A stretch of DNA of 64,000 bases from an uncultured Aequorivita sp. (lineage in GTDB: Bacteria; Bacteroidota; Bacteroidia; Flavobacteriales; Flavobacteriaceae). The position numbers and the translations under genes are program-made. This document shows, piece by piece, positions 45,983 to 56,060 of the stretch. Position 1 is the first letter of the stretch; each line of letters begins with the position of its first letter. The stretch lies in assembly GCA_937125455.1 (NCBI GenBank), contig CAKZLK010000043.1, positions 1-64,000 on the forward strand, in the 5' to 3' direction. The notes beneath the pieces were generated by a model, which worked only from the letters and a program-made list of their open reading frames with translations, ran no database searches and had not been told where the DNA came from.

Positions 45983-47782
45983 TTAGTTCTTGTTTTTTAA
46001 CATTAGTGCCTGTCCAGCCCAATCGTCGCGTTTGGCTCTTCCAGGGAATTCACTAATAATCTCATCCAATAAGTCATACTCTCGGTCGGTCATTCTGCTT
46101 ACCTGTTCAAAGGTAAAGATTCCCAATTGGTGAAGTTTTTGTTCCATTACTGGTCCAACCCCACTAATCTTCTTAAGATCATCTTGTGTTTGATTTGAAG
46201 GATCGAAAGTACCAATGCCACTAAGTAAATTATCAATTTTACCTCTATGGGCCTCAAAATCTACTTCATTGTTTTCAAAATTCTCATCAGAAGCATTAAA
46301 AGATGAATCAAAATCTTTGTCTTCTACATTAGCAGATGGACCTGCATCAGCTGGGTACTCTTCTACGGTTTGCACATGACTGTGATCGTCTCCGTGTTCA
46401 GCACGTAATTTTTTAAAAGATTCACCGGAAGATTTTAAAATTGTTTTCACCTCTGCTTGAGCTATTACTGGGAATGTACGAGCGTACAAAAGGAAAAGTA
46501 CAAAGAAGAATCCAATGGTCCCGATGAACGTTCCTATGTCTACAAAAGTAGGCTGGAACATAGTCCAAGAAGATGTCAATCTGTCTTTACTTAAATCCAC
46601 TACAATAATATCAAAACGCTCAAACCACATCCCGATGTTAATTACAAGTGCAACAAAGAAAGTCCACATAATGTTTCTTCTTAAGGATTTTACCCAAAGT
46701 GAAAGGGGGACAATAAGGTTACAGATAATCAAGGCCCAAAATGCCCACCAATATGGTCCAGTTGCAGCACCAAAAGAAAGATATGTATAATTTTCATAAG
46801 GAACTCCCGAGTACCATCCGATAAAATATTCAGTAAGATATGCAACAGTTACAATACCACCAGTCAACAAGATTACTTTATTCATATACTCAATATGAAG
46901 TATAGTAATGTAACTTTCAAGGTTTGATACTTTACGCATTATAATAAGTAGAGTTTGCACCATTGCAAATCCCGAAAAAATCGCACCCGCCACAAAGTAA
47001 GGAGGGAAAATGGTACTGTGCCATCCAGGAACTACCGAAGTAGCAAAGTCAAAAGATACAATCGTGTGAACCGAAAGCACCAAAGGAGTTGCCAAACCTG
47101 CCAAAACAAGCGACACTTCTTCAAAGCGTTGCCAGTCTTTTACACGGCCGCTCCAACCAAAGCTTAGGATTCCATATATTTTTTTCTGAAATGGACTAGT
47201 AGTTCTATCGCGTATCATTGCGAAATCTGGCAATAATCCTGTCCACCAGAATACCAAGGATATTGAAAGATATGTTGAAATTGCAAACACGTCCCAAAGC
47301 AATGGCGAATTGAAGTTTACCCAAAGAGAACCGAACTGGTTCGGAATTGGGAGCACCCAATATGCCAACCAAGGACGACCCATGTGGATAATTGGAAAAA
47401 GACCTGCTTGAACAACTGCGAAAATGGTCATTGCTTCCGCAGAGCGGTTAACGGCCATTCTCCATTTTTGCCTGAAAAGCAACAATACTGCAGAGATAAG
47501 TGTTCCGGCGTGACCGATACCTACCCACCAAACAAAGTTTGTGATATCCCAAGCCCAACCTATGGTCTTGTTCAATCCCCAAACCCCAATTCCGGTTGAG
47601 ACTGTATAAATGATACATCCCAATCCCCATAAAAATGCGATAAGGGCAATGGTAAAAACAATCCACCAAGATTTATTGGCCTTTCCCAGAACGGGCGCCC
47701 CAACATCTACACTGATGTCATGATAGGACTTCTCTCCCAGAACCAAAGGCTCTCTTATAGGTGCTTCGTAGTGTGACGACAT
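45983..47782 (-). CDS. actC: Alternative complex III subunit ActC (NrfD family) with C-terminal helix-hairpin-helix tail
   Basis: ActC is the quinol-binding NrfD-type integral membrane subunit. Of its 599 residues, about 50-460 make ten helices. These include FVWWVGIGHAGTLISAVLLLFRQKWR, SVHTIVSFDFATSVVPGWHSTIFPPYFVAGAIFSG and NKVILLTGGIVTVAYLTEYF. An acidic linker follows, then a C-terminal domain (about 530-599) with DLKKISGVGPVMEQKLHQLGI and EFPGRAKRDDWAGQA. That domain resembles the helix-hairpin-helix-like modules fused to NuoE in some proteobacteria. It overlaps none of actB; actD starts 2 bp past its stop. Confidence 0.94.
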   Translation of the reverse strand: MSSHYEAPIREPLVLGEKSYHDISVDVGAPVLGKANKSWWIVFTIALIAFLWGLGCIIYTVSTGIGVWGLNKTIGWAWDITNFVWWVGIGHAGTLISAVLLLFRQKWRMAVNRSAEAMTIFAVVQAGLFPIIHMGRPWLAYWVLPIPNQFGSLWVNFNSPLLWDVFAISTYLSISLVFWWTGLLPDFAMIRDRTTSPFQKKIYGILSFGWSGRVKDWQRFEEVSLVLAGLATPLVLSVHTIVSFDFATSVVPGWHSTIFPPYFVAGAIFSGFAMVQTLLIIMRKVSNLESYITILHIEYMNKVILLTGGIVTVAYLTEYFIGWYSGVPYENYTYLSFGAATGPYWWAFWALIICNLIVPLSLWVKSLRRNIMWTFFVALVINIGMWFERFDIIVVDLSKDRLTSSWTMFQPTFVDIGTFIGTIGFFFVLFLLYARTFPVIAQAEVKTILKSSGESFKKLRAEHGDDHSHVQTVEEYPADAGPSANVEDKDFDSSFNASDENFENNEVDFEAHRGKIDNLLSGIGTFDPSNQTQDDLKKISGVGPVMEQKLHQLGIFTFEQVSRMTDREYDLLDEIISEFPGRAKRDDWAGQALMLKNKN

Positions 47783-47819
47783 ATTTAATTCTTAAATAAT
47801 TGGTTCTTGATTAAAATTT

Positions 47820-50800
47820 TTATGCTTCTGAGGTGTTTTTTACAATCATGTGATAAAAAACATTTGGTTTCGTACCTACATTTTCCAATAGATGATACAT
47901 ACGGTCATCGTTTTTCAACTTTAACACTTCTGAATCTTTATCGTTTACATCCCCAAACACCATCGCTCCGGTTTCGCAGGCACTTGAACAAGCGGTATGG
48001 AATTCACCATCTTTTATTGCTCTTCCTTGAAGTTTGGCATCGAGAATTGTTTTTTGCGTCTTTTGAATACACATAGAACATTTTTCCATAACCCCACGGG
48101 AACGTACCACCACATCAGGGTTAAGCACCATTCTTCCTAGGTCATTATTCATATTGTAATCAAACTCATCATTTTCGTTGTATAAAAACCAGTTGAATCG
48201 GCGTACTTTATACGGACAGTTGTTCGCACAATAACGGGTACCAACGCAACGGTTATAAGCCATTTGGTTTTGCCCTTGACGTCCGTGTGATGTTGCCGCA
48301 ACAGGACAAACTGTTTCACAAGGTGCGTGGTTACAGTGCTGGCACATTACAGGCTGAAATGCAACCTGAGGATTTTCATATGCAGGCACTTCCACTGCTT
48401 TATAACTATCAAAAGCTGGAAGATTTTCAAGTGTTTCAATTTCTTCTTTGAAAGTTTCACCAGCAGAATAATACCTATCAATACGCAGCCAATGCATATC
48501 GCGGAATTTTCTAACTTCCTCTTTACCAACCACAGGAACGTTGTTTTCAGCGTGACAAGCTATTACACAAGCACCACAACCAGTACAAGCATTCAAGTCT
48601 ATGGAAAGGTTAAAGTGTGGTCCTACAGTTTCGTCAAACGGACTCCAAATATCTGCCTTTTTATCACGAACTGAAATTTCATTATGGTCATAATCTGTTA
48701 CTGGAACAGAATTCCAAAATTCTTTATCTTTTGTGTTGAAAATTTCAAGCGTAGTTTCCTTTATAATATCATCACTTCTACCTGCCATTGTGCTTTGAAG
48801 CTGCACACATGCAAATTCGTGCATTCCACTAGCTTTCTCTATATTCACTTTTTGAACTGAAGAAAAGTTTTGATACAATGGATAAGCATTAAGCCCAGTT
48901 TGCATTTCTTTTTGGATAGCGGCAGTTTTTCCATAACCCAAAGCTAAACCAACTGAACCCTTAGCCTGACCTGGCTGAATAATTACAGGAACTTTTTCTA
49001 AAACGACATTGCCCATCTTTAGGTTGACGTAACTACCATTCAAAGCCCCATTAGAAACGTGTTCATTTACTAAGTCCAAGGCTTCTGCATCTGCTGCTGA
49101 AACCGTAAGGTAATTGTCCCAAGAGGCTCTTGTTATTGGATCTGGAAACTCTTGTAACCAAGGGTTATTTGCTTGTTGACCATCACCCAATCCCGTAGAA
49201 GTGTAAAGCGTAAGCTCATAACCACCTTCCTGTAACAAAGCAGAAAGCGCCCCATTTGAAGTGCTTTCCTCCAGAACACCTGTACCTTCAGTAACTGGTT
49301 TCACTTCTTCCATAGTTATTTCGGCATTACTTGCCAAAACACCTGCTTCTAAAGTTTTGTTCCATGAACCGCCTTCTAAAATAGAAGCAGTCCAGTTTTC
49401 CTTTATATAATCGTAATATTTTTGTGAATTACCAGTCCATTGCAACAAACTGTCTTGAAATTGACGCGTATTGAACAATGGGCGAATTGTAGGTTGCACA
49501 AGGCTATAAGTACCCTTTTTAATCTGTGCGTCACCCCAAGATTCTAAATAGTGCGGTGTTGCGGCAACCATTTTTGCCATTGAAGCAGTTTCATCTTGTT
49601 TCATTGCAAAAGCAAGGGTCATTTCAAGATTCTTATAGGCTTCAGCAAATTCTTTATTGTTTGGTAAAGAATAAATAGGATTTACGCCAACAGTAATTAA
49701 ACCTTTGATACTTCCAGAAATAACGCCATTCACCATGTTCGTTACTTCACTATTGCTTCCTTGTCTTGTTAGCAATGGCTTGTTAACGTCCATCGCTTCA
49801 CTATTGGCGTTGAAATTCAAGGCCAAAGTTTGAGAAGCAACATCAGGCAAACTAGTTACCAATAAGGCTTTGCCACCCGCTTTTTGAAGTTGTGCTTTTG
49901 CTTTGTTAACAGCATCAGCAATATTTTCTGGTAAGCCCGAAGCGCTTCCGCCGGTCAAAGCTTTTAAAATTTCTAATTGTTGTGAAGGGGTTGCGGGAAC
50001 GCGCTTGTCTGCTTTTGCTCCAGTCAAAGTAAGATTAGCTTCAAACTGAATGTGTCTAGAAATTTTTCCGTTTTTAGGAATTCTTCCTGTTGCATATCCT
50101 TTACTGTAGCTACCACCTTGCCAATCTCCCAAGAAATCCGCACCAACAGATACAATTACATCGGCTTTTGAAAAGTCGTAATCTGGCAAAGCGCGAGTTC
50201 CGTATTTATTCTGAAAAGCATCCAAAGCTCCTGAACAGGAAACGGTGTCATAAACAACGTGACGAACGTTAGGGTATTTGGAGGTAAATTCTGATATCAA
50301 TTTTGAAGTAGATGGACTTGCAAATGTTTGGGTAAGAAGCACAATGTCTTTCCCCGTCATTTCGTTCATCTTCTGTGCAATAGCAGTATCAAACTCTGGC
50401 CAGCTAACCTCAGCTCCGTCAACCATGGGACCGGTCAACCTATTCTTATCATACAATGAAAGAACGGAGGCATGAACACGTGCATTTACGCTTCCGCCGT
50501 TTACAGCTAGATCGTTTCTTTCAATTTTAATAGGACGACCTTCTCGTGTCTTCACTAAAATATTGGCAAAATCAAAACCATCAGCCATTGTGGAAGCATA
50601 GTAATTTGCTATTCCAGGAACTATTTCGTCTGGCTGAACCACATAAGGAATTGATTTAACCACAGGCCCTTCACACGCAGCCAACGTTGCAGCAGCAGTG
50701 GTGAAGCCTACATATTTTAAGAAATCACGTCGTGTTGTTGAAGACGACTCCAACGCTTCTTTATTGCCAAGAAATTCGTCCGTTGGAATTTCGGTTACAA

Positions 50801-50885
50801 ACTCATTGTCCTGTAGTGCCTTTACAATTGGGCTGTCTTCATTCAGCTCTTCAACACTTTTCCAGTATTTCTTGTTTGATGCCAT
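47820..50885 (-). CDS. actB: Alternative complex III subunit ActB, molybdopterin-oxidoreductase-like iron-sulfur protein
   Basis: A 1021-residue fusion. A Tat-like signal with TRRDFLKYVGF (residues 51-61) and a lipobox-like cysteine at 71 is followed by a molybdopterin-oxidoreductase-like domain (to about residue 740) that in ACIII lacks the cofactor. A ferredoxin-like domain comes last. Its cysteine clusters are CTGCGACVIAC, CQHCNHAPCETVCPV, CVGTRYCANNCPY and CSMCIQKTQ...CSSACETG, consistent with three 4Fe-4S and one 3Fe-4S cluster in studied complexes. It passes electrons from menaquinol to the heme subunits. The long pre-Tat cytoplasmic lead of about 50 residues is typical of the family's odd Tat variant. 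Confidence 0.96.
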   Translation of the reverse strand: MASNKKYWKSVEELNEDSPIVKALQDNEFVTEIPTDEFLGNKEALESSSTTRRDFLKYVGFTTAAATLAACEGPVVKSIPYVVQPDEIVPGIANYYASTMADGFDFANILVKTREGRPIKIERNDLAVNGGSVNARVHASVLSLYDKNRLTGPMVDGAEVSWPEFDTAIAQKMNEMTGKDIVLLTQTFASPSTSKLISEFTSKYPNVRHVVYDTVSCSGALDAFQNKYGTRALPDYDFSKADVIVSVGADFLGDWQGGSYSKGYATGRIPKNGKISRHIQFEANLTLTGAKADKRVPATPSQQLEILKALTGGSASGLPENIADAVNKAKAQLQKAGGKALLVTSLPDVASQTLALNFNANSEAMDVNKPLLTRQGSNSEVTNMVNGVISGSIKGLITVGVNPIYSLPNNKEFAEAYKNLEMTLAFAMKQDETASMAKMVAATPHYLESWGDAQIKKGTYSLVQPTIRPLFNTRQFQDSLLQWTGNSQKYYDYIKENWTASILEGGSWNKTLEAGVLASNAEITMEEVKPVTEGTGVLEESTSNGALSALLQEGGYELTLYTSTGLGDGQQANNPWLQEFPDPITRASWDNYLTVSAADAEALDLVNEHVSNGALNGSYVNLKMGNVVLEKVPVIIQPGQAKGSVGLALGYGKTAAIQKEMQTGLNAYPLYQNFSSVQKVNIEKASGMHEFACVQLQSTMAGRSDDIIKETTLEIFNTKDKEFWNSVPVTDYDHNEISVRDKKADIWSPFDETVGPHFNLSIDLNACTGCGACVIACHAENNVPVVGKEEVRKFRDMHWLRIDRYYSAGETFKEEIETLENLPAFDSYKAVEVPAYENPQVAFQPVMCQHCNHAPCETVCPVAATSHGRQGQNQMAYNRCVGTRYCANNCPYKVRRFNWFLYNENDEFDYNMNNDLGRMVLNPDVVVRSRGVMEKCSMCIQKTQKTILDAKLQGRAIKDGEFHTACSSACETGAMVFGDVNDKDSEVLKLKNDDRMYHLLENVGTKPNVFYHMIVKNTSEA

Positions 50886-50915
50886 ATTAGTATATGTAAT
50901 AATCCTTTTAATTAA

Positions 50916-52247
50916 TTAATAGTGACATTTGCCACATTCCAATCCACCCATTTCGGCGATTGTCAACTTTTCAACTCCATACTTTTTAGAAAGCTCTTCG
51001 TGTATTTTTGCGTAATATTCATTGCTTTCCAAATTTACATTGGTAGTTCTATGACAGTTAATACACCAACCCATAGTAAGCGGGGCAAACTGCTGAACAA
51101 CTTCCATTGTTTGAATTTCCCCGTGGCAAGTTTGGCAAGCCACACCTGCAACAGTAACGTGTTGCGAGTGATTGAAGTAAACGAAGTCAGGAAGGTTATG
51201 GATTCGAACCCATTTTACAGGTTCCGTTTTGCCAGTATATTTTTGATTGGCAGCATCCCAACCTACAGCTTTGTATAGCTTGGCAATTTCACCATCGTAA
51301 AATTCCTTTGAATATTCTTCTGTAGCAGTTTCCGGAGCAACTTCTGCAATATTTTTGTGACAGTTCATACACACATTCAAAGAAGGAATTCCTGAGTGCT
51401 TACTCTTTCTTGCAGAGCTGTGGCAGTAATTACAATCAATCTGGTTATCCCCTGCGTGTATTCTATGCGAATAGTGGATGGGTTGAACAGGAGCATACCC
51501 TTGATCAACACCAACCTGCATCAAATAGCCATAAGCAAAATAACCCGCAGCGAGAATCATAACGATTGAAAACACCAAAACCAAAAATTGATTTTGAACA
51601 AAGGCTTTCCATATTGGCGTGCGCTTTTCTTTTTCTTCATAAACCACTCCGTTTGCCTCAGCAATTCTTTTCAAAGTGTTTGTCACCAAGAAAAGCATTA
51701 TTACCAACAATAAGAAGATAAGCGCCAAAGCACCCAAAACTAGACTATTTGAAGCACCTCCGCCACCATTCTGGCTACCAGCATCTGCAGCTGGAGCAGC
51801 AGCAACTTTAGGCTCAGGCTTAGGTTGGCTGGTATAGGCAAGAATATTGTCAATATCTGTAGTTGAGAGCGCAGGAAAAGCGGTCATTACAGTTTTGTTG
51901 TTGGCCTCAAAAATTTTTACAGCGTCTGCATCACCAGAGGCAATAAGGGCAGAACTGTTGTGAATCCATTTGTAAAGCCAATCTCTATCATATTTATTAG
52001 CAACACCACGCAATGCAGGGCCAACAGCTTTTGCATCTAACTTGTGGCAAGCTGCACAATTTGCCTTAAACAATGATTCTCCCGCAGCAACATCTCCACC
52101 AGCATCAGCTGGAGGCGCTACAGCTTCAGCAGCAGTAGCGTCAGCAGGGGCATCCTGAGAATATATGGTAGTTGAAAAAGTTAGTAAAAACACTAACAAA
52201 AGAAGTGGCAATTTTGAGCGTAGATGTATAAAATTCACCTTTTTCAT
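50916..52247 (-). CDS. actA: Alternative complex III subunit ActA, multiheme cytochrome c
   Basis: 443 residues from the ATG at 52247 (MKKVNFIHLRSKLPLLLLVF, a signal peptide ending near TIYSQ); an upstream ATG at 52283 puts 12 extra residues before the signal. Six CxxCH sites are present. One is in an N-terminal monoheme domain (CAACHK, about residue 64). Five are in a cytochrome c7/c3-like C-terminal part (CNYCHS, CMNCHK, CQTCHG, CINCHR, CGKCHY). A helix (about 170-195) and a second (LVLVFSIVMILAAGYFAYGYLM) anchor it. ActA is the heme arm of ACIII. It is the first gene of the operon that runs through coxA. Confidence 0.95.
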   Translation of the reverse strand: MKKVNFIHLRSKLPLLLLVFLLTFSTTIYSQDAPADATAAEAVAPPADAGGDVAAGESLFKANCAACHKLDAKAVGPALRGVANKYDRDWLYKWIHNSSALIASGDADAVKIFEANNKTVMTAFPALSTTDIDNILAYTSQPKPEPKVAAAPAADAGSQNGGGGASNSLVLGALALIFLLLVIMLFLVTNTLKRIAEANGVVYEEKEKRTPIWKAFVQNQFLVLVFSIVMILAAGYFAYGYLMQVGVDQGYAPVQPIHYSHRIHAGDNQIDCNYCHSSARKSKHSGIPSLNVCMNCHKNIAEVAPETATEEYSKEFYDGEIAKLYKAVGWDAANQKYTGKTEPVKWVRIHNLPDFVYFNHSQHVTVAGVACQTCHGEIQTMEVVQQFAPLTMGWCINCHRTTNVNLESNEYYAKIHEELSKKYGVEKLTIAEMGGLECGKCHY

Positions 52248-52339
52248 ACTAATGATTAAATTATTGTCGATAGTTTGGCACATAATTAGTTAACACAAAA
52301 TTATTTTTTAACGTTTATCTTGTACCACTAATAAAGCAG

Positions 52340-52347
52340 CAAAAGTA
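52340..52347 (-). promoter_or_regulatory. Probable -7 element of the act-cox operon
   Basis: TACTTTTG on the minus strand matches TAnnTTTG. It lies 92 bp upstream of the actA ATG, giving a leader of roughly 90 nt. No clear TTG at 20 bp spacing was found; a TTG lies 25 bp away. Confidence 0.45.
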
Positions 52348-52445
52348 CATTATAAAGTCGATTTTGAAAATGCAAACAAAGTGTTAACTATTAATTTATA
52401 TTTGTTCTAAATAATATTTTCACACTTCACGAAGTTATTAAGTTT

Positions 52446-52453
52446 TACATTTG
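52446..52453 (+). promoter_or_regulatory. Probable -7 element of the SPOR gene
   Basis: TACATTTG matches TAnnTTTG and ends 18 bp before the ATG at 52472. A second full match, TATATTTG, lies at 52397-52404. Neither has a clean -33 element. Confidence 0.4.
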
Positions 52454-52471
52454 CACCAAAGATATATTTTT

Positions 52472-52867
52472 ATGAATTTCCGAACCTTTTCCAAACTTTT
52501 TATTACCAGCATTTTAATTCTTTTTATTTCTGAGAAAAGTATTGCCCAGAGTGCTACACTGACCGTAAATCAAGATCCAAAAATATCTCAATTACTGGAT
52601 TTAAAGAAAGAACTAGAAAAGGAAAATAAACTCTCAGATGGCTATACCATACAGCTATATTATGGCGAATTGGATATCGCAAACCAAACGTTAAGGAAGT
52701 ACAAAGGAAGCTACAGCAACTGGCCTGCCTCTATTGAATATGAAACACCAAACTATAAAGTTTGGGCTGGTAATTTTGCTACAAGGATAGAAGCAGAAAG
52801 AGCACTGATTGAAATTCAAAAAAGTTTTTCAGCGGCATTTATTTTAAAGCCCGAAAGGCGAAAATAA
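52472..52867 (+). CDS. Exported SPOR-domain protein
   Basis: 131 residues from the ATG at 52472: a signal peptide (MNFRTFSKLFITSILILFISEKSIAQ), a short helical linker and a SPOR fold (GYTIQLYYGELDIANQTLRKYKG ... YKVWAGNFATRIEAERALIEIQKSFSAAFIL). SPOR domains bind denuded peptidoglycan at division septa. With nothing but the SPOR domain it is a small periplasmic protein; a link to division or wall repair is inferred. It is divergent from actA. Confidence 0.85.
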   Translation: MNFRTFSKLFITSILILFISEKSIAQSATLTVNQDPKISQLLDLKKELEKENKLSDGYTIQLYYGELDIANQTLRKYKGSYSNWPASIEYETPNYKVWAGNFATRIEAERALIEIQKSFSAAFILKPERRK

Positions 52868-53165
52868 AAACCCTAGAGCCTAAAACCTTTTCTATCACAA
52901 TCATTTATATACGCAGAAACATAGCGTTGAAACGAGAGTCTGATAGGTGATTAAACTTTTCAGTTCCATAAATTTTACCGTCAAATATTGAAATATGCCT
53001 TTTGTGTTGTCAAAAAGACTCCAACTGAATTGGGCTCTATTTTTTATAAACTCACGCTCCATATTCAAATTCCAAGTCTGAATATTTCTATTTGGAAAAT
53101 TTCATCAATAAACACTTAAAAACTTGACGTTAGACTGTTTTAGAAAATTTCAAGAACTGTTGAAA
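52868..53165. other. AT-rich interval without a convincing gene
   Basis: This spacer separates the SPOR gene from the infB terminator. The only sizeable frame is a minus-strand one of 53 codons (52901-53062, starting MEREFIKNRAQFSWSLFDN). It lacks a recognisable domain or promoter, so I treat it as unproven; a gene remnant is possible. No repeat or RNA gene was recognised. Confidence 0.5.
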
Positions 53166-53203
53166 TAAAAAAACGACCTGAAAAATTGATCTTCAGGTCG
53201 TTT
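53166..53203 (-). terminator. Terminator of the rimP-nusA-infB operon
   Basis: On the minus strand the arms AAACGACCTGAA and TTCAGGTCGTTT are followed by a T run, 20-odd bp after the infB stop. Confidence 0.85.
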
Positions 53204-53225
53204 AAGAATTTAATTTATTATCTAT

Positions 53226-56000
53226 TTATTTCAGTTTTTTCTTAATCGCTACTTCTTGGAACGCTTCAATAATATCGTTCTCATAGATGTCGTTGTAGTT
53301 TTTAATCTGAATACCACAATCGTATCCTTTAGCTACTTCTTTCACGTCGTCTTTAAAACGTTTCAATGAAGCTAGTTCTCCAGTATAGATTACAACTCCT
53401 TCGCGGATTAAACGGATTCCAGAGTTTCTGAATATTTTCCCGCTGGTTACCATACATCCAGCAATAGTACCCACTTTCGAAATTTTGAAAGTTTCACGAA
53501 TTTCAGCTGTACCAGTAATCTCTTCTTTCATCTCAGGAGAAAGCATTCCTTCCATTGCATCTTTCACGTCGTTGATTGCGTCGTAAATGATGGAATAAGT
53601 ACGGATATCTATTTCTTCCTTATCTGCAATCTGGCGTGCGTTGCCCATTGGACGAACGTTGAAACCGATAATAATTGCATCGGAGGCCGAAGCCAACAAT
53701 ACATCGCTTTCGGTAATTGGCCCCACTGCTTTGTGAATAATATTCACTTGAATTTCTTCCGTAGAAAGTTTTTGGAACGAATCTGTCAATGCTTCCACAG
53801 AACCATCCACATCACCTTTAAGAATGATATTCAATTCCTTGAAATCACCAAGTGCAATACGTCTTCCTATCTCATCGAGCGTAATATGTCGTTGTGTCCT
53901 AACAGACTGCTCACGTTGAAGTTGTGTACGTTTTGTAGCAATTGTTTTTGCCTCGCGTTCATCATCAAATACGTTGAATTTATCCCCTGCTTGTGGTGCT
54001 CCATCTAAACCAAGCACAGAAACTGGGGTTGATGGTCCAGCTTCCTTCACGTTGTTACCACGCTCATCTTGCATCGCTTTAACCTTACCGCTATGCTGAC
54101 CAGCAAGAACGTAATCACCAACTTTTAGGGTTCCACCCTGAACTAATACAGTTGATACATATCCACGACCTTTATCGAGAAATGCTTCTACAACAGTACC
54201 ATTTGCTTGGCGATTTGGGTTTGCTGTTAATTCAAGTAATTCTGCTTCCAGTAATACTTTTTCAAGTAATTCTTTTACGCCTTCTCCAGTTTTAGCTGAA
54301 ATGTCATGCGACTGTATTTTTCCACCCCAATCTTCTACCAAGAGGTTCATTTGAGCAAGTCCTTCTTTAATTTTTTCAGGATTTGAGTTGGGCTTATCTA
54401 TTTTGTTTATTGCGAAAACTATCGGAACACCCGCTGCTTGAGCGTGGCTGATAGCTTCTTTGGTTTGTGGCATAATGTCATCGTCCGCTGCAACTACAAT
54501 AATTGCAAGGTCGGTAACCTGAGCTCCACGTGCACGCATTGCGGTAAACGCTTCGTGACCCGGAGTATCTAGGAAGGCTATTTTTTGACCACCATCCAGT
54601 TCAACGCCATAGGCACCAATGTGCTGTGTGATTCCACCAGACTCACCAGCAATAACGTTTTCTTTACGAATATAATCCAAAAGAGATGTTTTACCGTGGT
54701 CAACGTGACCCATAACGGTTACTATCGGTGCGCGTGGCTCAAGATCTTCTGGAGCGTCAACTTTTTGATCGATTGATTCTTCAATATCGGCATTAACAAA
54801 TTCTACTTCATAACCAAATTCTTCAGCAACAATACTTAATGTTTCCGCATCGAGGCGTTGGTTCATTGTTACCATCATCCCCAATGACATACAGGCTGAG
54901 ATAATTTTAGTAACTGGAACGTCCATCATTGTAGCCATTTCGCTGGCAGTAACAAATTCAGTAACTTTTATAAGTTTACTATCTGCTTCTTGTTGTGCTA
55001 AATCGTCTTCTGATTTTTGACGGTGTGTGTCACGTTTCTCTCGACGGTACTTTGCCCCTTTGCCTTTGGATGATTTTCCCTGAAGTTTTTCTAGGGTTTC
55101 GCGTACTTGTTTTTGTACTTCTTCCTCGCTTGGCTCTTCTTTTGGTGTATTGGCACGACCTTTTCTAACTCCACCTCGATTGTCTCTAGAATTTCCACCT
55201 CCAGAAGCACCGCTTTTAGGAGCCTCCTTACTTATACGGCGTCTCTTTCCTTTTTTATCCTTTTTGTCATCAGCCTTTGGATCCTTTTTCTTTTCGGGTT
55301 TTTTGAACTGGGTAAGATCTATTTTTTGACCCGTAAAATTAGGACCTTCTAGTTTGCGGTATTGGGTAGTAACCGTATCAGACTCTTTGGGAGTTTCTTT
55401 TTTTGGTTCTTCTTTTGGTTCTGCTTTTGGCTCTTCTTTAGCAGTAGGAGTTTCTTTTATTTTTTCAACAGGCTTTTCTTCCTTTTCCACTTTGACTGGA
55501 GCAACAGGTTTCGTTTCTATTTTCTCCTCCTCTTCTTTTTCCTTTTTCTCTACCTTCGGTTTTTCAGCTACTACTTCGGGTTTTTCTTCTTTCTTAGTTT
55601 CAACTGGTTTTTCTTCAGCTTTTGGCTCTTCTTTTTTGGCTTTTCCAGTATTTAGGTCAATTTTACCTACTTGTTTTGGACCATCAAGCTTTGCTTCTGC
55701 CTTGATAACGCGGGAGGCCTCTTCTTTTTTATGCTTCTCTTCCAGCTCACGCTCACGCTCCAATCGCAATTCTTCTTTTTCCTTGCGTTTTTCCTCGCCT
55801 ACTTCCTTAGAAGCTACTTTTTTACTCTTGTCGGTCTCAAACTCTTCAAAAAGGACTTCGTACTCTTCACCCGTTATTTTGGTATTGGGACTTGCGTCCA
55901 CATCGAACCCTTTGGAACTTAAAAATTCCACGGCACGATCCAACGAGATGTTGAACTCACGTAATACCTGACTTAGTCTTTTCGTTTTTACTTCAGCCAT
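53226..56000 (-). CDS. infB: Translation initiation factor IF-2
   Basis: IF-2 is the GTPase that brings initiator tRNA to the ribosome. The 924-residue protein has an IF2-N domain ([28 protein letters not shown]) and a long Lys/Glu/Pro-rich low-complexity linker (about 60-340). A second IF2-N module ([30 protein letters not shown]) precedes the G domain with [20 protein letters not shown] and NKIDKP. Domains II-IV end in [23 protein letters not shown]. It is last in rimP-nusA-infB, 60 bp after nusA. Confidence 0.97.
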   Translation of the reverse strand: MAEVKTKRLSQVLREFNISLDRAVEFLSSKGFDVDASPNTKITGEEYEVLFEEFETDKSKKVASKEVGEEKRKEKEELRLERERELEEKHKKEEASRVIKAEAKLDGPKQVGKIDLNTGKAKKEEPKAEEKPVETKKEEKPEVVAEKPKVEKKEKEEEEKIETKPVAPVKVEKEEKPVEKIKETPTAKEEPKAEPKEEPKKETPKESDTVTTQYRKLEGPNFTGQKIDLTQFKKPEKKKDPKADDKKDKKGKRRRISKEAPKSGASGGGNSRDNRGGVRKGRANTPKEEPSEEEVQKQVRETLEKLQGKSSKGKGAKYRREKRDTHRQKSEDDLAQQEADSKLIKVTEFVTASEMATMMDVPVTKIISACMSLGMMVTMNQRLDAETLSIVAEEFGYEVEFVNADIEESIDQKVDAPEDLEPRAPIVTVMGHVDHGKTSLLDYIRKENVIAGESGGITQHIGAYGVELDGGQKIAFLDTPGHEAFTAMRARGAQVTDLAIIVVAADDDIMPQTKEAISHAQAAGVPIVFAINKIDKPNSNPEKIKEGLAQMNLLVEDWGGKIQSHDISAKTGEGVKELLEKVLLEAELLELTANPNRQANGTVVEAFLDKGRGYVSTVLVQGGTLKVGDYVLAGQHSGKVKAMQDERGNNVKEAGPSTPVSVLGLDGAPQAGDKFNVFDDEREAKTIATKRTQLQREQSVRTQRHITLDEIGRRIALGDFKELNIILKGDVDGSVEALTDSFQKLSTEEIQVNIIHKAVGPITESDVLLASASDAIIIGFNVRPMGNARQIADKEEIDIRTYSIIYDAINDVKDAMEGMLSPEMKEEITGTAEIRETFKISKVGTIAGCMVTSGKIFRNSGIRLIREGVVIYTGELASLKRFKDDVKEVAKGYDCGIQIKNYNDIYENDIIEAFQEVAIKKKLK

Positions 56001-56060
56001 AAATGCTTTTCCTGTTTTGTCTTTTTAAAAAAATTTGTATAAAAGTAATTAAAGTTTCAA

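Noticed and set aside
52901-53062. 53-codon minus-strand frame as a gene
   Set aside because: No recognised domain, no promoter and ordinary length for chance in AT-rich DNA; kept only as a note on the spacer.
55354-55971. Long + strand frame of Ser/Phe-rich composition opposite infB
   Set aside because: It is a mirror of the Lys/Glu-rich linker of IF-2; composition is an artefact of the low-complexity coding strand.
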